Notes under the pieces: model-generated
What the model saw: only the letters and a program-made list of their open reading frames with translations
Told to the model about the DNA's origin: nothing
Databases searched by the model: none
Position numbers and translations under genes: made by a program
In this document: one piece after another, positions 41,915 through 55,508 of the stretch
Position numbering within the stretch: the first letter of the stretch is position 1
How the letters are laid out: every line of letters starts with the position of its first letter
DNA from: Anaeromyces robustus
Lineage: Eukaryota > Neocallimastigomycota > Neocallimastigomycetes > Neocallimastigales > Neocallimastigaceae
NCBI GenBank assembly: GCA_002104895.1
Contig: MCFG01000013.1
Span: 1 to 64,000 of the forward strand
DNA length: 64,000 bases
Reading direction: 5' to 3'

Positions 41915-43545
41915 TTAAAATGTATCTAAATCAGCAGTATTAATTGTTAATAAATTAGAACTGAAGTAAGCCATTATAAAAGATATTAACGAAATGATTG
42001 CTAGTCCACAACAACATGCGTAGTATATTATTGTATTAGCTAGTAAACTATGATTTAAAAGAATTACAATTAATACTACAAATGAAAACACTCCTGCCAA
42101 TAGATAAAACCATAAGTATGATTTTGCTATTTTTTTATGACAATTAATACATAATTTTTTCCTTCTAAAAAAAGGCATTGTATAATTAAATATTTGCAAA
42201 TGATTTAAACATAAAGGGTCTTTAATTTTAAAAAAGATAAATAAATAAAGTAAATAAAATTTATGTTAATAATAAATTTAATATATTTAATTTTCAGATT
42301 ATGAAATAATAATTTTTAATTTTATAATATACTATACCAAAACATGATTCACATCTATCAGTAGCAATAAAGTCACATTGTTTATATGAACACATTTGAA
42401 ACTTTGGCATTCCTTTTTGGGTCTGACCTCTTCTTAAAGCTATTAAATATTATTACATTAATAATTATTATAATATAATAATTAATATTAGAAAAAGATT
42501 TATTATTACTAATAATATTATTATTTATTAACAAAATAACTTACTATCTATATCAAGTGATATATTCCCTTGGGATCTATGAGCTTGTATATGTTCATGA
42601 TCAAGATGAATCCTATTAATTTAATAATAAATATTTTATTAATAATTTTTATAATAATAATATTGAATAAAAAATTATACTATTATATAATATAATATAA
42701 TATAATATAATATAATAAATTACATTGGTGGTTGCCTTGTAGAACGATGTTTTTTAGCATTATTTTGATTATTTGTAGTATTATTATTTTGAAGAAGGTT
42801 TTGTGATGGATTCATAACTTTTATTGGTCGTGATGTATGATTTCTTGCACGACATGAAACCGATCTTTTAGGTGTAATAATCTCATCTAAATCTTCTGTT
42901 GTTTCTAATACAGGTATAAAACTTGGAGGTTTTTCTGGTGAAATAATAGGTTCTTCTAATGCCTTTTTTGAATGATTTTCAATCCAATCTTCAAGTGATT
43001 TAGGCACTTGAATTTTTGAAACTCTATAATATTTATATAAATTAATTGCCAAATAATATTAAATATTTTAAAATTATTAATTAACAATAATGTATATATA
43101 TTAATTAATTTTTCTTTCTAATATTATTAAATATATAGTTAAAAAATATTTTATATCATTATTTTCTATTATTATTATTTCTTTTTAACTAATATTTTAT
43201 TTATTAAACAAACCTTTGTTCATTACTAGTTGGTGTACTTTTATATAATTCACTTATATTTACCCTAACCACTTTCTGTAAACTAGGCTCTGTTTCTTTT
43301 TCCTTATTTGAATTATCTTGACTATTTACAATATTTTTTGATAAATCAGGTAATGTTAAACTATTAAATGACTTTTCATTCTGCATTGATTTACTTTGTT
43401 TTTCCTTTACATGTTTTTCAGCTGATAAATCTGTATCCTTTGGCATTGTTGGATTCTTTGGATTATAAATTGATATATCTTTATTTGTATTATTAGTTTC
43501 ATTATCACTCGTTACATTAACTGGTATATTTTTTTGAACATCCAT
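41915..43545 (-). CDS. Cys-rich zinc-binding protein with C-terminal membrane hairpin (5 exons, 368 aa)
   Basis: Exons: 43545-43214, 43023-42724, 42612-42545, 42439-42338 and 42219-41915; GT-AG, phases consistent, 368 aa. I do not recognise the family. The N-terminal 110 residues are polar and disordered. Exon 2 carries DWIENHSKK and a Ser/Arg-rich stretch. Exons 4-5 form a Cys/His cluster of metal-binding spacing: MCSYKQC, then TDRCESCFDPLCLNHL, then KLCINCHKK, consistent with a treble-clef or AN1-like finger. Two hydrophobic helices follow directly (LWFYLLAGVFSFVVLIVILL and a second with YYACCCGLAIISLISFIM), then a short tail TINTADLDTF. The likely picture is a tail-anchored or hairpin membrane protein with a cytosolic zinc module; this is inference. 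An alternative start inside the last exon would give only the finger end and the helices. Confidence 0.78.
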
Positions 43546-44360
43546 TATTATGTATTATTTAATATATAGTTATTATATTTCTTAAAATATTAGAGGCAGT
43601 AATAATAAAAAAAAAAGTATTATTATATGAAAATATATTATAAATATTCCATATAGTTATTGTATTAAAGAAATTCTTCTATGAATATTATATTTTATTT
43701 TCAATAATTTCAAAATTAAAATATAATAATTATAAATAATTTTATATATAATATTGTATTATATAATTTTATTATCTTATTATTTTTGTTTTTGCTTTTG
43801 CTTTTTCTTTATTTATTTAGTTATTATAAAAAAAAAAAAAAAATTTATAATCAATTTTTTTTATATTATTAATTATAAATTTTTCTATTTTTAAGTTTTT
43901 TTAACGGGTTAATATTAATGAATTACTTATGTATTCATTATTATATTATTATTATCAATAATTTAAATAATAATAAAATTGATTAATTCTATCTTATATA
44001 TATAAATATATATAAAAAAAAATTAAAATAATATTGCTATCAACAAAAATGCTAGTATATAATATTTTTGTTAATTATTAGTTTATATCCTTAAATATTT
44101 AAATAAGAAAGATAAAAATAGTTTATATAACTATAATGGTATATAAAAGAAATGAAAATATATATTACTGTTATATTATTTATTTATTTATATATAATGA
44201 AATATTTGATATATTTATTCAAATAACAAAATATTATTTTTATAATATTTTTATATTTTCAATATGTTATATAAATATTAATTAAATTTCAACTTAAGTT
44301 TTTGATTTGATAAATAAAATTATATGTATTTTACTTATTTTAATTTCCTTTAATTTAATT

Positions 44361-44362
<2 letters not shown>

Positions 44363-44399
<37 letters not shown>

Positions 44400-44650
44400 T
44401 TTTGATTATTACTGTTAGTTTTGTTTTATTTTATTTTTCTTTTGTTCTTTGTTTAATTTTTTTTATTTTGTCCTTTTTTACTTTTGTTTTTACTTTTGTT
44501 TTTTCGTTTTATTTTATCTTTTTAATTTATTTTTCTTTACCCTGTTTTATTTTTATTTATTTATTTATTGTTTTTATTTTGGTTTTATTTTTATTTTGGT
44601 TTATTTTGATTTTGATTTATTTTTATTTTGGTTTATTTTTATTTTGTTTT

Positions 44651-44686
<36 letters not shown>
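44363..44686. repeat. Two T34-T36 runs flanking a TTTTA/TTTTG-rich stretch
   Basis: T36 at 44363-44398 and T34 at 44653-44686 bracket 254 bases of T-rich degenerate repeats (TTATTTTG, TTTTACTT). The plus-strand open frames across it are poly-Phe/Tyr artefacts. Confidence 0.85.
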
Positions 44687-44693
<7 letters not shown>

Positions 44694-45607
44694 TTTGTTA
44701 TTTTCTTAATTCATATTCATTTTCATGATTAATTAGAATTAAATAAAAAATTATATATAATAAATTATAATTGATTATAAAAATAATATATTTTACAAAA
44801 TATATTTAAACCTAATTATCACATAAATTATACAATCTCATAATTGTATAATATAACATAATAAATTTTATAATTTAAATTAAATATATTCTATACATTT
44901 AATTTTAATGAATTTAAAGATAAAAAAAAATATAGAGTTAAAGAAAAAAAAAATGTAAATAATAAGCAATATCTATAATTCGAATAATTATTTATAATAA
45001 ATATATAAAAAAAAATATTATTTTTTATTTATAATGTAATTAGTTTTCTATATATTAGCATTAAATACAATATATTGTTTATATATGTTATCTAATGAAA
45101 TAATATATATTAATGCTTTATTTTATTACATATGCATACTAATTTTTTGTGTAATATATATTTAAATTAAATAATAAAAAAAAATATATATATATATAAA
45201 TAAATAATAATAATTGAATAAAAGCAATATATTATATTTTTTAATATATAATATAAAAATTACATATAAATTGTTTTGATTATTTAAATTATTAATATAT
45301 TATTTTCATATAACTATGTAATTATGTTATATAAAAATAATATAATTAAAAAAAAAAGACAAAAAAATATAATAAAAAATATATTAAAAATATTTTATAA
45401 TAAAATAATGAAATATTAAATAAAACTAATATAAAATAATATTAATAATAAAAAACATTAATACTTTTTTTTTTATTTTGATATTTTGGTAAAGTATTCT
45501 CAGGAAAAAATTACTGTACAACTTTAAAATATTCAAAATAAATATTAAATCATTATTTTGTGTAACATTAATTATCCTTATATAACTTTATTTATAAATA
45601 AATATAG

Positions 45608-45647
<40 letters not shown>

Positions 45648-47929
45648 ATAATAAATATTAAAAAAAATAAACAAATGAATAAAAATGAATAAATAAAAAT
45701 AATATAATGTACAAAAATTAAATAATTGAATATATATTCTCTTATAAAAATAATTATTAAACATATTTTTAATAATAAAATCACTATTATAATATATCAT
45801 TATCATATTCACATTAATAAGCTTCTTTTTACATAAAAATTATATACAAACTATATATAATTTTTATTTATATAATAAATAATAAAAAATAATAATAATT
45901 ATTTAAATTATTTGAAAAGTTAAAAAGCAAATAAGTACAATTAAAATTAATATTCCTTAATACGATATTTATCCTTTTTTGGTTTATATAGGATAGGTAT
46001 ATATATAAATAAAAATTTTATACAGAAATAAAAAATTACACTGTTAATTAAAATAGAAATTAATAAGAACATATCTGTGACGTGACAATATTTTAGTATT
46101 AATAACTTCTATTTCTTTTTTTTTTTTTTTTTTTTTTCATTTTATGGCTTATGTTACACTTAATTGTTAATACTTAATATTATTTTGATTTTTAATAAAT
46201 ATCAATTATCAGAATAATTAATAATTAATAAAGTTATTATATATATGGAAAAAAAAAATTTTTTTTTCTATTAAAAGGATAAATAAATTGTAATAATTAT
46301 TTATATTAAAATATATAAAGTTTAATATATAAATAAGATTATTTAATATTATGAAAAGAATACTTTATAGTTATATTATTAAATCAAACCCACAAATCTT
46401 TTAAAAACAATACTGAGTATTAGAATATAACTAATAAAAAAGAATAATTAATAAATAATTATTAAAAATAAATTATTATATTAAATAAATTTTATTAAAA
46501 AAAATAAAATAGTGAATAAAGCATTTGTAGTAAACTATATCTTATATAAAATTAATTTTTAAATAAATAATATATTTTATTATTAATGTAATTATTATAG
46601 TTTTAATATGATAGTAATTCTTTTTTTTTTTTTTTCATATATTCATATTTTCATTTTAAAATATTTTAATTATATGATACAATTAATAAATTATGATAAT
46701 ATTTTATTAAAAAAAGCTAATATTTTTTTTTGTTTTTGGATATCGTTTTTTATCTTAAATTATGAGTTTCATATATTATAATACCTTTTTCTTTCTCTTT
46801 TTAATCTTTTTTTTTTTTTTTTTTTTTTTAATAAATGGTATATAAACCGAAAACAATATTCATAAAATATATTATATGAAATAATAGGATCTAAAAAAAT
46901 ATTTTTAAAAAAAATTGATTATCCAAATATTCTGTTTATAAAATTATTATTTTATAACAACACATTTATAATAATATTTAATTAAACTATAACTATATAA
47001 TTATAACATTGTTAGAGATTTATTAAATTTTTATTTTTCTATAATTATATAATTATGAAAAAAATTCTTCATATATAATTATTGTAAATAACATTATTAA
47101 CTCAATTAATACAAAATATTAAAAACAAATATTCAATTCAAATACTTTATTCCTTCTGGAAAATCAATGATATTTCAGAAAAAATTAATATTAAATTTGT
47201 ATGAAAATTTTAATATAAAGAGATTATATATTTTGTGGAAGTGATTTATCTTAAAAAAAAAATATCATTAATTTTATAATACTGATTCAATTTTATTATT
47301 ATCATTCTATGAACTGATAAATATTGGAAAAATATTTTGGTTTTTTCTTTATATAGTGAATATATATATATATATACATAATCATTGAAATGATTATTAC
47401 TATTATTATGAATATAGTATACATTTAGTAGTATTGATTGTTCTGAAGAATGTAGAATAAATTATTATTATATTTTTAACCAGAATTTTCATAATATTAT
47501 TAATATATATTAAATTTTGATAAATTGAATTAATAATAGTTCGAATATATTTGAACAAATTACATAAGTTTTGATCAAAAATTTCTTCATCACATAGTAA
47601 CGTTATCTTAATATTATGTTTTCTAGATAATATTTTTAAGACTCTAAATTATTATGTTTTCCAGATAATAATATAGGGTCTTAGAAACAGCATGTATTTT
47701 CACATTAGATATAATTATATTACATTTTATATTCTTTTCTCTTTATTAGTAAAAATATCCTTTAGCAAGACAAAATATTTACTATAGAATGAGCAATTTT
47801 CAATCATTAAAAAAAAAAGGATTATAAAACCTTTATCATAATAAAATTTTTTTTACAAATATTTATTTATATTGATAAAAATACTTAAAATTATAATTTT
47901 TTATAAAAAATTTTTAAAACAATAAATAG

Positions 47930-47972
<43 letters not shown>

Positions 47973-48009
47973 ATAGATGGATAGATAAATAAATAAATAA
48001 ATAGATGGA

Positions 48010-48048
<39 letters not shown>

Positions 48049-48073
48049 AATTGTAGATAGATAAATAAATACA
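47930..48073. repeat. (AAAT)n array with GATGGATAGATA variants
   Basis: Tetranucleotide AAAT repeat interrupted twice by AGATGGATA-type units and once by TTGTAGATAGATA; the variants look like GATA-type point changes spread by slippage. Confidence 0.9.
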
Positions 48074-48978
48074 AATAAATTAAATTTATAAGTACATTTT
48101 GAAAAAATTTATAAACCATTATAGGTTACTAAATTTGAATTATTTTTTTTATTATATTTTTCGTTCCAATTAATTCATCTATTAATATATTTATGAAACG
48201 TATATTTTTAACATATATGAAAAGTATATTTATAAAATATTTGATTAAAATAAATATTGATATTTTATGGTTATTTATGGTTGTTTTTATATATATATAT
48301 AATCGCTTTTTATCTTTTACTACAAATTAAATAATCATTTTTTTCTTTTAAAGAATGAATTAAAAAAAAAAAAATAAAAAACTCTTTGATATTTATTTAT
48401 TATTATTTTTTAAGAATAATCAAATTTTTATTGAAATTTTAAATTCATGTATACATTATATACATGAATTAAAAAATTAAATGTATGATACTTTTTTAAT
48501 AATTTGTAATTACAAATAATATATAAATAAATGATAAATTAAATATTATAATTATTAATTTTATTTTACTTTAATAAACATTTTATAGTTTTTTTCTTTT
48601 ACTTAAAACTCTTTATAGAACATTAATCTTTTATCTTATTTTATATTTATATTATTAATTTATTTTATGTATTATATATAATATATTATTTTCTTATTAG
48701 TAATAAATAAAAACTAATAAATTTATTTATTACTGTCATTTTTTAAATATTATAATTATTGATGTATTTAAGATTTTTTTAATAGTTTTGTTTAATTTTA
48801 TTTAGTATTCCACAGTTTTACGATATATACCTTTTTTTTTTCTTTTTTTTTTTTTTTTTAATTATTTTTATTTTTAATTTTTTTAATTTTTTATTCTTTA
48901 CGATATTTCATTTTTATAATCAGAATATAATATTATAATATTATAAATAAACAAATATAACAAAAATAAAATAAAAAT

Positions 48979-49164
48979 ATAATATAATATAATATAATAT
49001 AATATAATATAAAGTAAAATAAGATAATAATTAAATAATATAAAGTAACATAAAATAAAATAAAATAGAATAAAATAAAATAAAATAAAATAAAATAAAG
49101 TAAAATAAAATAAAGTAAAATAAAATAATAAAATATAAAATAATATAAAAAGAGATAAAAGAGA
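48979..49164. repeat. Pentanucleotide arrays (AATAT)n then (AAAAT)n
   Basis: A block of AATAT units (about 48980-49012) passes into AAAAT/AAAGT units (about 49045-49140), roughly 230 bases upstream of the SIN3 start codon. Confidence 0.88.
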
Positions 49165-49389
49165 AGAAAATAAATATAAGTAAGGGAAATTATATATATA
49201 TAATACTTAAATATTATAATTTTAATTTCTAATTTATCTTTTATATATATAATTATTTAGTGAAAAAAATATTTAGTATTTATTATACAAATCATATATA
49301 CATATATTAATAATAAAATCATCATTAGGAATTCTATATTTTTCAATATTTTATTTATCTTAAAATTTAAAATTTCATATTAATTCAAA

Positions 49390-52300
49390 ATGTCTGACCA
49401 AAATCAATCAAATAATTATCAGCAGTTGAATGTTAATGATGCTCTTTCATATTTGGAACAGGTTAAGACCCAGTTTAAGGATCAACCTGAAATTTATAAC
49501 CGATTTTTGGATATTATGAAGGATTTTAAATCTCAAGCGTTAGTACTTTAATACATATATATATTATTTATTTAAATTTTATATGTTTTAATTATACATA
49601 TATATATTTTATTTATAATGAGATTAAATATTTATCATAATTTATCATTATAAATATTAAGAATAACAATGTATATATAATAATATATTTTTTTATTATT
49701 TAATGCATTATTTTTTATTTTTTTCATATTATGTTAAAATTATATTTTTATTATCAAATATAGTATTGATACACCTGGAGTTATCGATCGTGTATCAACA
49801 TTATTTACAAGTCATCCAAAATTGATAACAGGATTTAATACCTTTTTACCACCAGGCTATAAAATTGAACCTACTAATAATCCAAATAATCCAGTAAGAG
49901 TTATTACACCAAATTCAATGAATATGGACATGATGCAAAAACAAAATCAAATGTCTTCTCATCAAATGCCAAATCAGATGAAATACCGTTCTCAAAATCC
50001 ACCTTCTTCTCATCAAAATAATATATCCATGCATCCTCAAATACAGCCTATACCTCCTCCTATGTCTATGGGTGGTGGAGGTTCACAATCAATGATGTCA
50101 AAACAAATGAATCCTGTCAATATCCAAAATAATAATAGTAATATGGGACATATGAATGATAACGGACCTGTTATGCAACATAATAATCAACAATATCATT
50201 CACATCCAATTGGTGGAAATAATAATAATGGATATCAAAATCAAATGATGCAAAATCAAAATAATACAATGAATAATAATAATAATATGCATAATAATCA
50301 AGATAATTCTTATCAAAATATGATGTCACCTATGATGAATCATGATAACTCTCTTCAACATAATCAACGTAATCAATCCATAAATTCTATGCCAATGTCT
50401 CAGCAACCATCTCAAGTACAAAATATGATGAATAATCAAAACCAATCACATGCACCAATGTCTGGCAATGGACCTGTACCAATTCAACCAGCTATTCCAA
50501 ACCAAAATAAAAGAAATCAACAAATACCAATGAATCAACAGTTAAATATGTTACCACAAAATAATAACATGAATCCTTCAATTAATAAAAATAATAATAT
50601 GAATAATATGAATAATATGAATAATATGAATAATATGAATAATATGAATAATATGAATAATATGAATAATATGAATAATATGAATAATATGAATAATAAC
50701 ATGAATAATAATATGAACAATAATATGAACAATAATATGAATAATAATATGAACAATAATATGAATAATAATATGAATAATAATATGAACAATAATATGA
50801 ATAATAATATGAATAATAATATGAATAATAATATGAATAATAATATGAATAATAATATGAATAATAATATGAATAATAATATGAATAATAATATGAATAA
50901 TATGAATAATAATATGAATAATATGAATAATAATATGAATAATAATATGAATAATAATATGAAAAATAACATGAATAATAATATGAATAGTAATATGAAT
51001 CATAATATGAACAATAATATGAACAATAATATGAATAATAATATGAATAATATGAATAATAACATTAATAATAATATGAATAACAACAACAATAATAATA
51101 ACAATAATATGAATAATCAGAATAATAATCAATCTTCTAATCATTCAATATCTATGAATAATAGACCAAATCAACAAAATATGCTTTCAAAATCTCAAGA
51201 GCAACAGCAAATTAATACACGCCATAAAGCACCTGTTGAATTTAATCATGCTATTAATTATGTTAATAAGATTAAAGTTCGTTTTTTGAAAGAACCAGAT
51301 ATATATAAACAATTTTTAGAAATTTTACAAACTTATCAAAAAGAACAGAGACCTATTGGTGAAGTTTATTCTCAAGTTAAAGTTTTATTTAAAAATGCGG
51401 AAGATTTATTAGATGAGTTCAAACAATTTTTACCGGACAATGGAAATTCTACCATTGTTGAGACAAAATCCATTATAAATAATCAAGTTGATGGAACAGT
51501 AAATAAAAAGGTTCAAAGTCAAATTACAACACCAACATCGACTTCAACAAAAAAGTCATCAAAAAGACAAAGTTCAAGTGTTAATAATTCAAATTTAAAT
51601 GCTACAAATGCACCACCTGCTAAAAAAGCACGTACATCCTTTATGGAAGAAAATTCTGGAACAATAGAAGAATTAGAATTTTTTGAAAAAGCTAAAAAAG
51701 TTATTGGTAATAAAGCAACATATTATGAATTTTTGAAAGTTTTAAATTTATTTAATCAAGATATTATTGATGCTAAGACATTAGTTGAAAGTGTTGAACC
51801 TTTCTTAAGTAGATCACCAGAACTATTTTATTGGTTTAAATCCTTTGTAAAATATGAAGAAGAAGTTGAACGTAAGATTTTATTTATTTTATTTCTTTTA
51901 AAAAAAATTTTTTTTAAATATATATTATTAAAAAAGACATTTAACTTTAATTCTATTTAGAAATTATTAATATTTACTTATTTTATATATATGTGATATT
52001 TATATTTAATGATTAATATATTAATATTAATATTAATATTATTAAATATTATTTAAATTATAATTTAATATAGCTGAAATTATTGCTCCTAAATATAATG
52101 ATGTTGATTATACTCTTTGCTTAAGAGCTGGTCATAGTTATAGATTATTACCATTGAGTCTTACACATCCTAAATGTTCTGGTAGAGATAAACTTTGTTA
52201 TGAAGTTTTAAATGATGAATATGTTTCTCATCCAATATTCTTAAGTGAGGATGGTGGTTTCCAAGCTCAAAAGAAAAATCCATTTGAAGAAGCTATGCAT

Positions 52301-53168
52301 AGGTGTGAAGATGAAAGATATGATTTTGATTACTATCTTACAAATCTTTTATTAACTATTGCTTTGTTTGAATCCATTGTTGATAAAATGGATAAAATGT
52401 CCAATGAAGAAAAATCTAAATTTAAATTACCACCAGATTTAGGAAGCAAATCACCAAGTATTTATCAAAAAATTGTTAAAAAGATCTATGATAGAGAAAG
52501 AGGTGAAGAAGTTATATTAGCTATACAAAATAGTCCAGCTATTGCTGTTCCTGTAGTATTAAAACGATTAAAACAAAAAAATGAAGAATGGAAAAAAGCT
52601 AAAAAGGAATGGAGTAAGGTTTGGAGAGAGGTTCATAATAAAAACTTTTATAAATCTTTGGATCATCGATTCCTATTAATTAAACAAGCTGATAAAAAAA
52701 ATATTGCTGTAAAATCTTTAGTTCATGAAATAGAAACTTTACATGCAGAACAACTTAAAAAGCGTGATTCATCTTCTAATTATCAATATAGTTTAGCCTT
52801 TAAAGATGCTACTATTTTTGGTGATATGAAAAAAATCATAAGATATTATTTAAGACATTGTCATACATTTAATGAATCTGATATTAAAAGAATTATTAAA
52901 TTCCTTAATGAATTTATACCGAAATTCTTCCATGTTAAGAATATTGAAGATGATAACGATTATGATGAAGATGAAGATGAAGATGAAGAAAATGATGAAG
53001 AAAGATTAGAAACTACAGATGAAAGTCATTCCACTGAAACAGCAACTGAAAATGATTTAAGTGATTCTAAGAATGATACCATAAATAATAAAAATGGTAA
53101 TGATTTAAGAAAGAAAATATTAAAAAAATCTCATGAAAATAATAGTAATAATAATAATAATAATGATA

Positions 53169-53213
<45 letters not shown>

Positions 53214-54606
53214 TGGAAGTCGATAATATTTCTAGTTCAAATTCTACTATTTCTATTTTAGAAAGTGCTGATAATGATAATGAAACTGCTGATTCTGTAG
53301 CTTCTTCTGTTGAAACTCAAAAATCAAAAATATTTGATCATGAAAGTTTAAAAATACATACTTTAAGGCCAATCTTTTTATTATTTGGTAACAACGTCTT
53401 TTATTGTTTCTTCCGTTTATATCATAAATTATACGAAAGATTATTAAATTTAAAAATTTCTTCAGAAAAAATGGAGAAAGAACCTGATCAATTAGATTCT
53501 ATTAATCCAATTGCTGTAGAGCTTGGTTTTATTAAAAAAGAAGTTATTCAACAAAATGCTGAATTTTGTAGAAAAGGTAGATATTCAGAATTATTAAAAT
53601 TAATTAAACGATTTTTTGAGGATACACATGAAAATCAAGAATTTGAAGAAAAGGCTAGAATTTTATTTGTTAATCAAGCCTATCAAATCTTTACAGTAGA
53701 TAAAATCGTTCAAGCCATTGCTAAACAAATTCAGATTATTACTAATGATAATGTTTGTCAAGAGTTAATTAAACTTTATAATAAAGATAGTGAAAAAGAT
53801 CTTCATAGTCCAAGACGTGAAGCTATTTATAAACTTTCAGTTAAAACCGCACTTCAAGATGAAAATTTATATAAATTTGAATTTAATAATTTAGAAAATA
53901 TTTTAACAATACAATTAATAAGTAAGGATGATTATTTAACAGATAGTTCTGTTTCATCTGAAGAAAAATGGTCAGTTTATGTTGATCGTTATATGCAATT
54001 AGGTGCAACTGAAGGTATTCATATAAAACCTAATGAACCGTTCCTAAGAAGGTATAAATATAATATATTATAATATTATTTACTTATTTATTTATTTATT
54101 TATTAATTAATTAATTATTTTTAATATTTAATATATTTTTTTTCATAAATATATATAAATGTGCAAATATTAAATATTTAAATAATAATAATAATAATAA
54201 TAATAAAAATAATAATAATAAATATAATAGAAACCTACCACAAATTATCCCAGATGAACCACCAACAAATTTAATTATGCATTCTGGTTTAGAATTAAAA
54301 ATTTGTGTTAATACTTATAAATTATTCTTTGTTAACAATACAGAAGATTATTTCAGAAGAAGCAATACAAAACTTCCAGAAGAGAAATTAAAAAGTATTA
54401 AAGAAAAACGTAAGAATAAATTTATTAAATGGTTTTCATCTGTAAATGAGATTACTGAAGAAGAAGGTAAAAAATCATTAAATTTTGAAGAGAAAAAGGA
54501 CGAAAATAAAAAAGATGATACAACAACTAAATATAATGATAAAAAAGAAAGTAAAGTGACCACTCCATCAGATTCAAAGGCAGTTGAACCAGTAAAGGAA
54601 AAATAA
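49390..54606 (+). CDS. SIN3: SIN3 histone-deacetylase corepressor scaffold (4 exons, 1536 aa)
   Basis: SIN3 is the nuclear scaffold that joins HDAC (Rpd3/HDAC1) to DNA-bound repressors. Exons: 49390-49538, 49764-51871, 52074-54051 and 54231-54606; GT-AG, in frame, 1536 aa. PAH1 spans the first intron ([15 protein letters not shown] ... [11 protein letters not shown] ... [11 protein letters not shown]). After about 450 residues of Met/Asn/Gln-rich sequence come PAH2 at about 542-608 ([19 protein letters not shown]) and PAH3 at about 683-750 (FEKAKKVIG ... [13 protein letters not shown]). Exon 3 opens with the histone-deacetylase interaction domain: [11 protein letters not shown], then [20 protein letters not shown], then [18 protein letters not shown]. 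An acidic Asp/Glu/Asn linker precedes the conserved C-terminal region ([14 protein letters not shown]). The NNM/NNNM tract between PAH1 and PAH2 is exceptional for the family. Confidence 0.93.
50599..51081 (+). repeat. (AATAATATG)/(AATAATAATATG) minisatellite coding NNM/NNNM in SIN3
   Basis: A block of nine-base units (Asn-Asn-Met) is followed by about thirty 12-base units (Asn-Asn-Asn-Met), with AAC/AAT synonymous variants and occasional changes (Lys, Ser, His). Every unit is a multiple of three, so copy-number change leaves the frame intact. The long open frames on the opposite strand here are mirror artefacts. Confidence 0.95.
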
Positions 54607-55508
54607 AGCGTTTAATATTAAAATTAGTTTAAACAAACTTATTAAAATTTATTTTTAGTTTTTATTCATATTTGCCTTTTTTTATTTTATTTATAATTTC
54701 TAATAATTATCCTGTTTTTTATTTTATTTTTTTTTTTTTTTCTTTTTTTTTTTTTTTGAAAAAAAAAAAAAAAAATACATCATTTTCCTATTAGGTATAT
54801 TAATAAATCATTTATGTTAAATAAAGAATATGAAAACTTTGACATTATATAAACTTCATTAAATTAAAACAGTAATATAAATTTATAAAATTATATAAAA
54901 TAAAAATTATGTAATAAAAGAAATTTTTTTATATATATTTTACAACTTTTTATATATTTCTATATTGTTAATCTTTATTATAATTTTTTTTTATTATTTT
55001 CAAAATTCTCTCTTTTTAAAAAAAAAATATATATATATATATATATAATAAAGCACAATTAAATATAAATAAATAATGTTTCATAACAGTTTTTTTTTTT
55101 TTTTTTTTTTTTTTTCTTGTTTTATTTTTTTAAAAAAAAAAATATATAATAAATAATTTAATAATTAAATAATAATTTCATTTATTAATTATATTTTAAT
55201 TAAAAAAAAAAAAATTAAATTATAATAACAAAAATAGTATATATTAAATATATTTAAATCATTTTATATTTATTTATTTTATTTATCCTTTTATGTTATT
55301 ATTATGTTCAGTCATAGAATTCTTATTTTTAAATAAAAAATTTGATATATAATATTATTTATATTATTTAATTTATATATATATATTTAAATTATATTAA
55401 TATTTTTTTCATGATTAGTATATAATATAATATATAGTTTGATATATAAACAGTCTTATTCATACATATTAATATTTTATAATGTAAAATTTAAAATTCA
55501 TAAATAAT
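54607..55508. other. Intergenic region between SIN3 and the F-box gene
   Basis: Tandem arrangement, both genes on the plus strand. A/T-rich with T and A homopolymers, including a T27-type run near 55091-55115. Nothing else seen. Confidence 0.65.

Larger units (their letters stand above)
43546..49389. other. Long gene-poor region (5.8 kb), repeats only
   Basis: No gene supported. Contents: poly-T runs at 44363-44398 and 44653-44686, poly-A at 45613-45646, an AAAT-type array near 47930-48073 and pentanucleotide arrays near 48979-49164. The stretch 47140-47760 is less extreme in composition and holds an internal diverged duplication (see findings), but both strands are full of stops. The SIN3 promoter should be in the right-hand end. 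Confidence 0.65.

Noticed and set aside
44080-44095. ATATCCTTAA-like strings (also near 58229 and 47753) resembling U12-type 5' splice sites
   Set aside because: None lies at an exon border of a supported gene; in this composition such strings arise by chance.
44402-44728. Plus-strand Phe/Leu-rich open frame resembling a membrane protein
   Set aside because: It is T-run translation with no polar residues or conserved motif.
50535-51144. Minus-strand open frames of 145 and 188 codons rich in Ile, His, Leu and Phe
   Set aside because: They mirror the NNM/NNNM tract of SIN3, which is in frame with the PAH domains on the plus strand.
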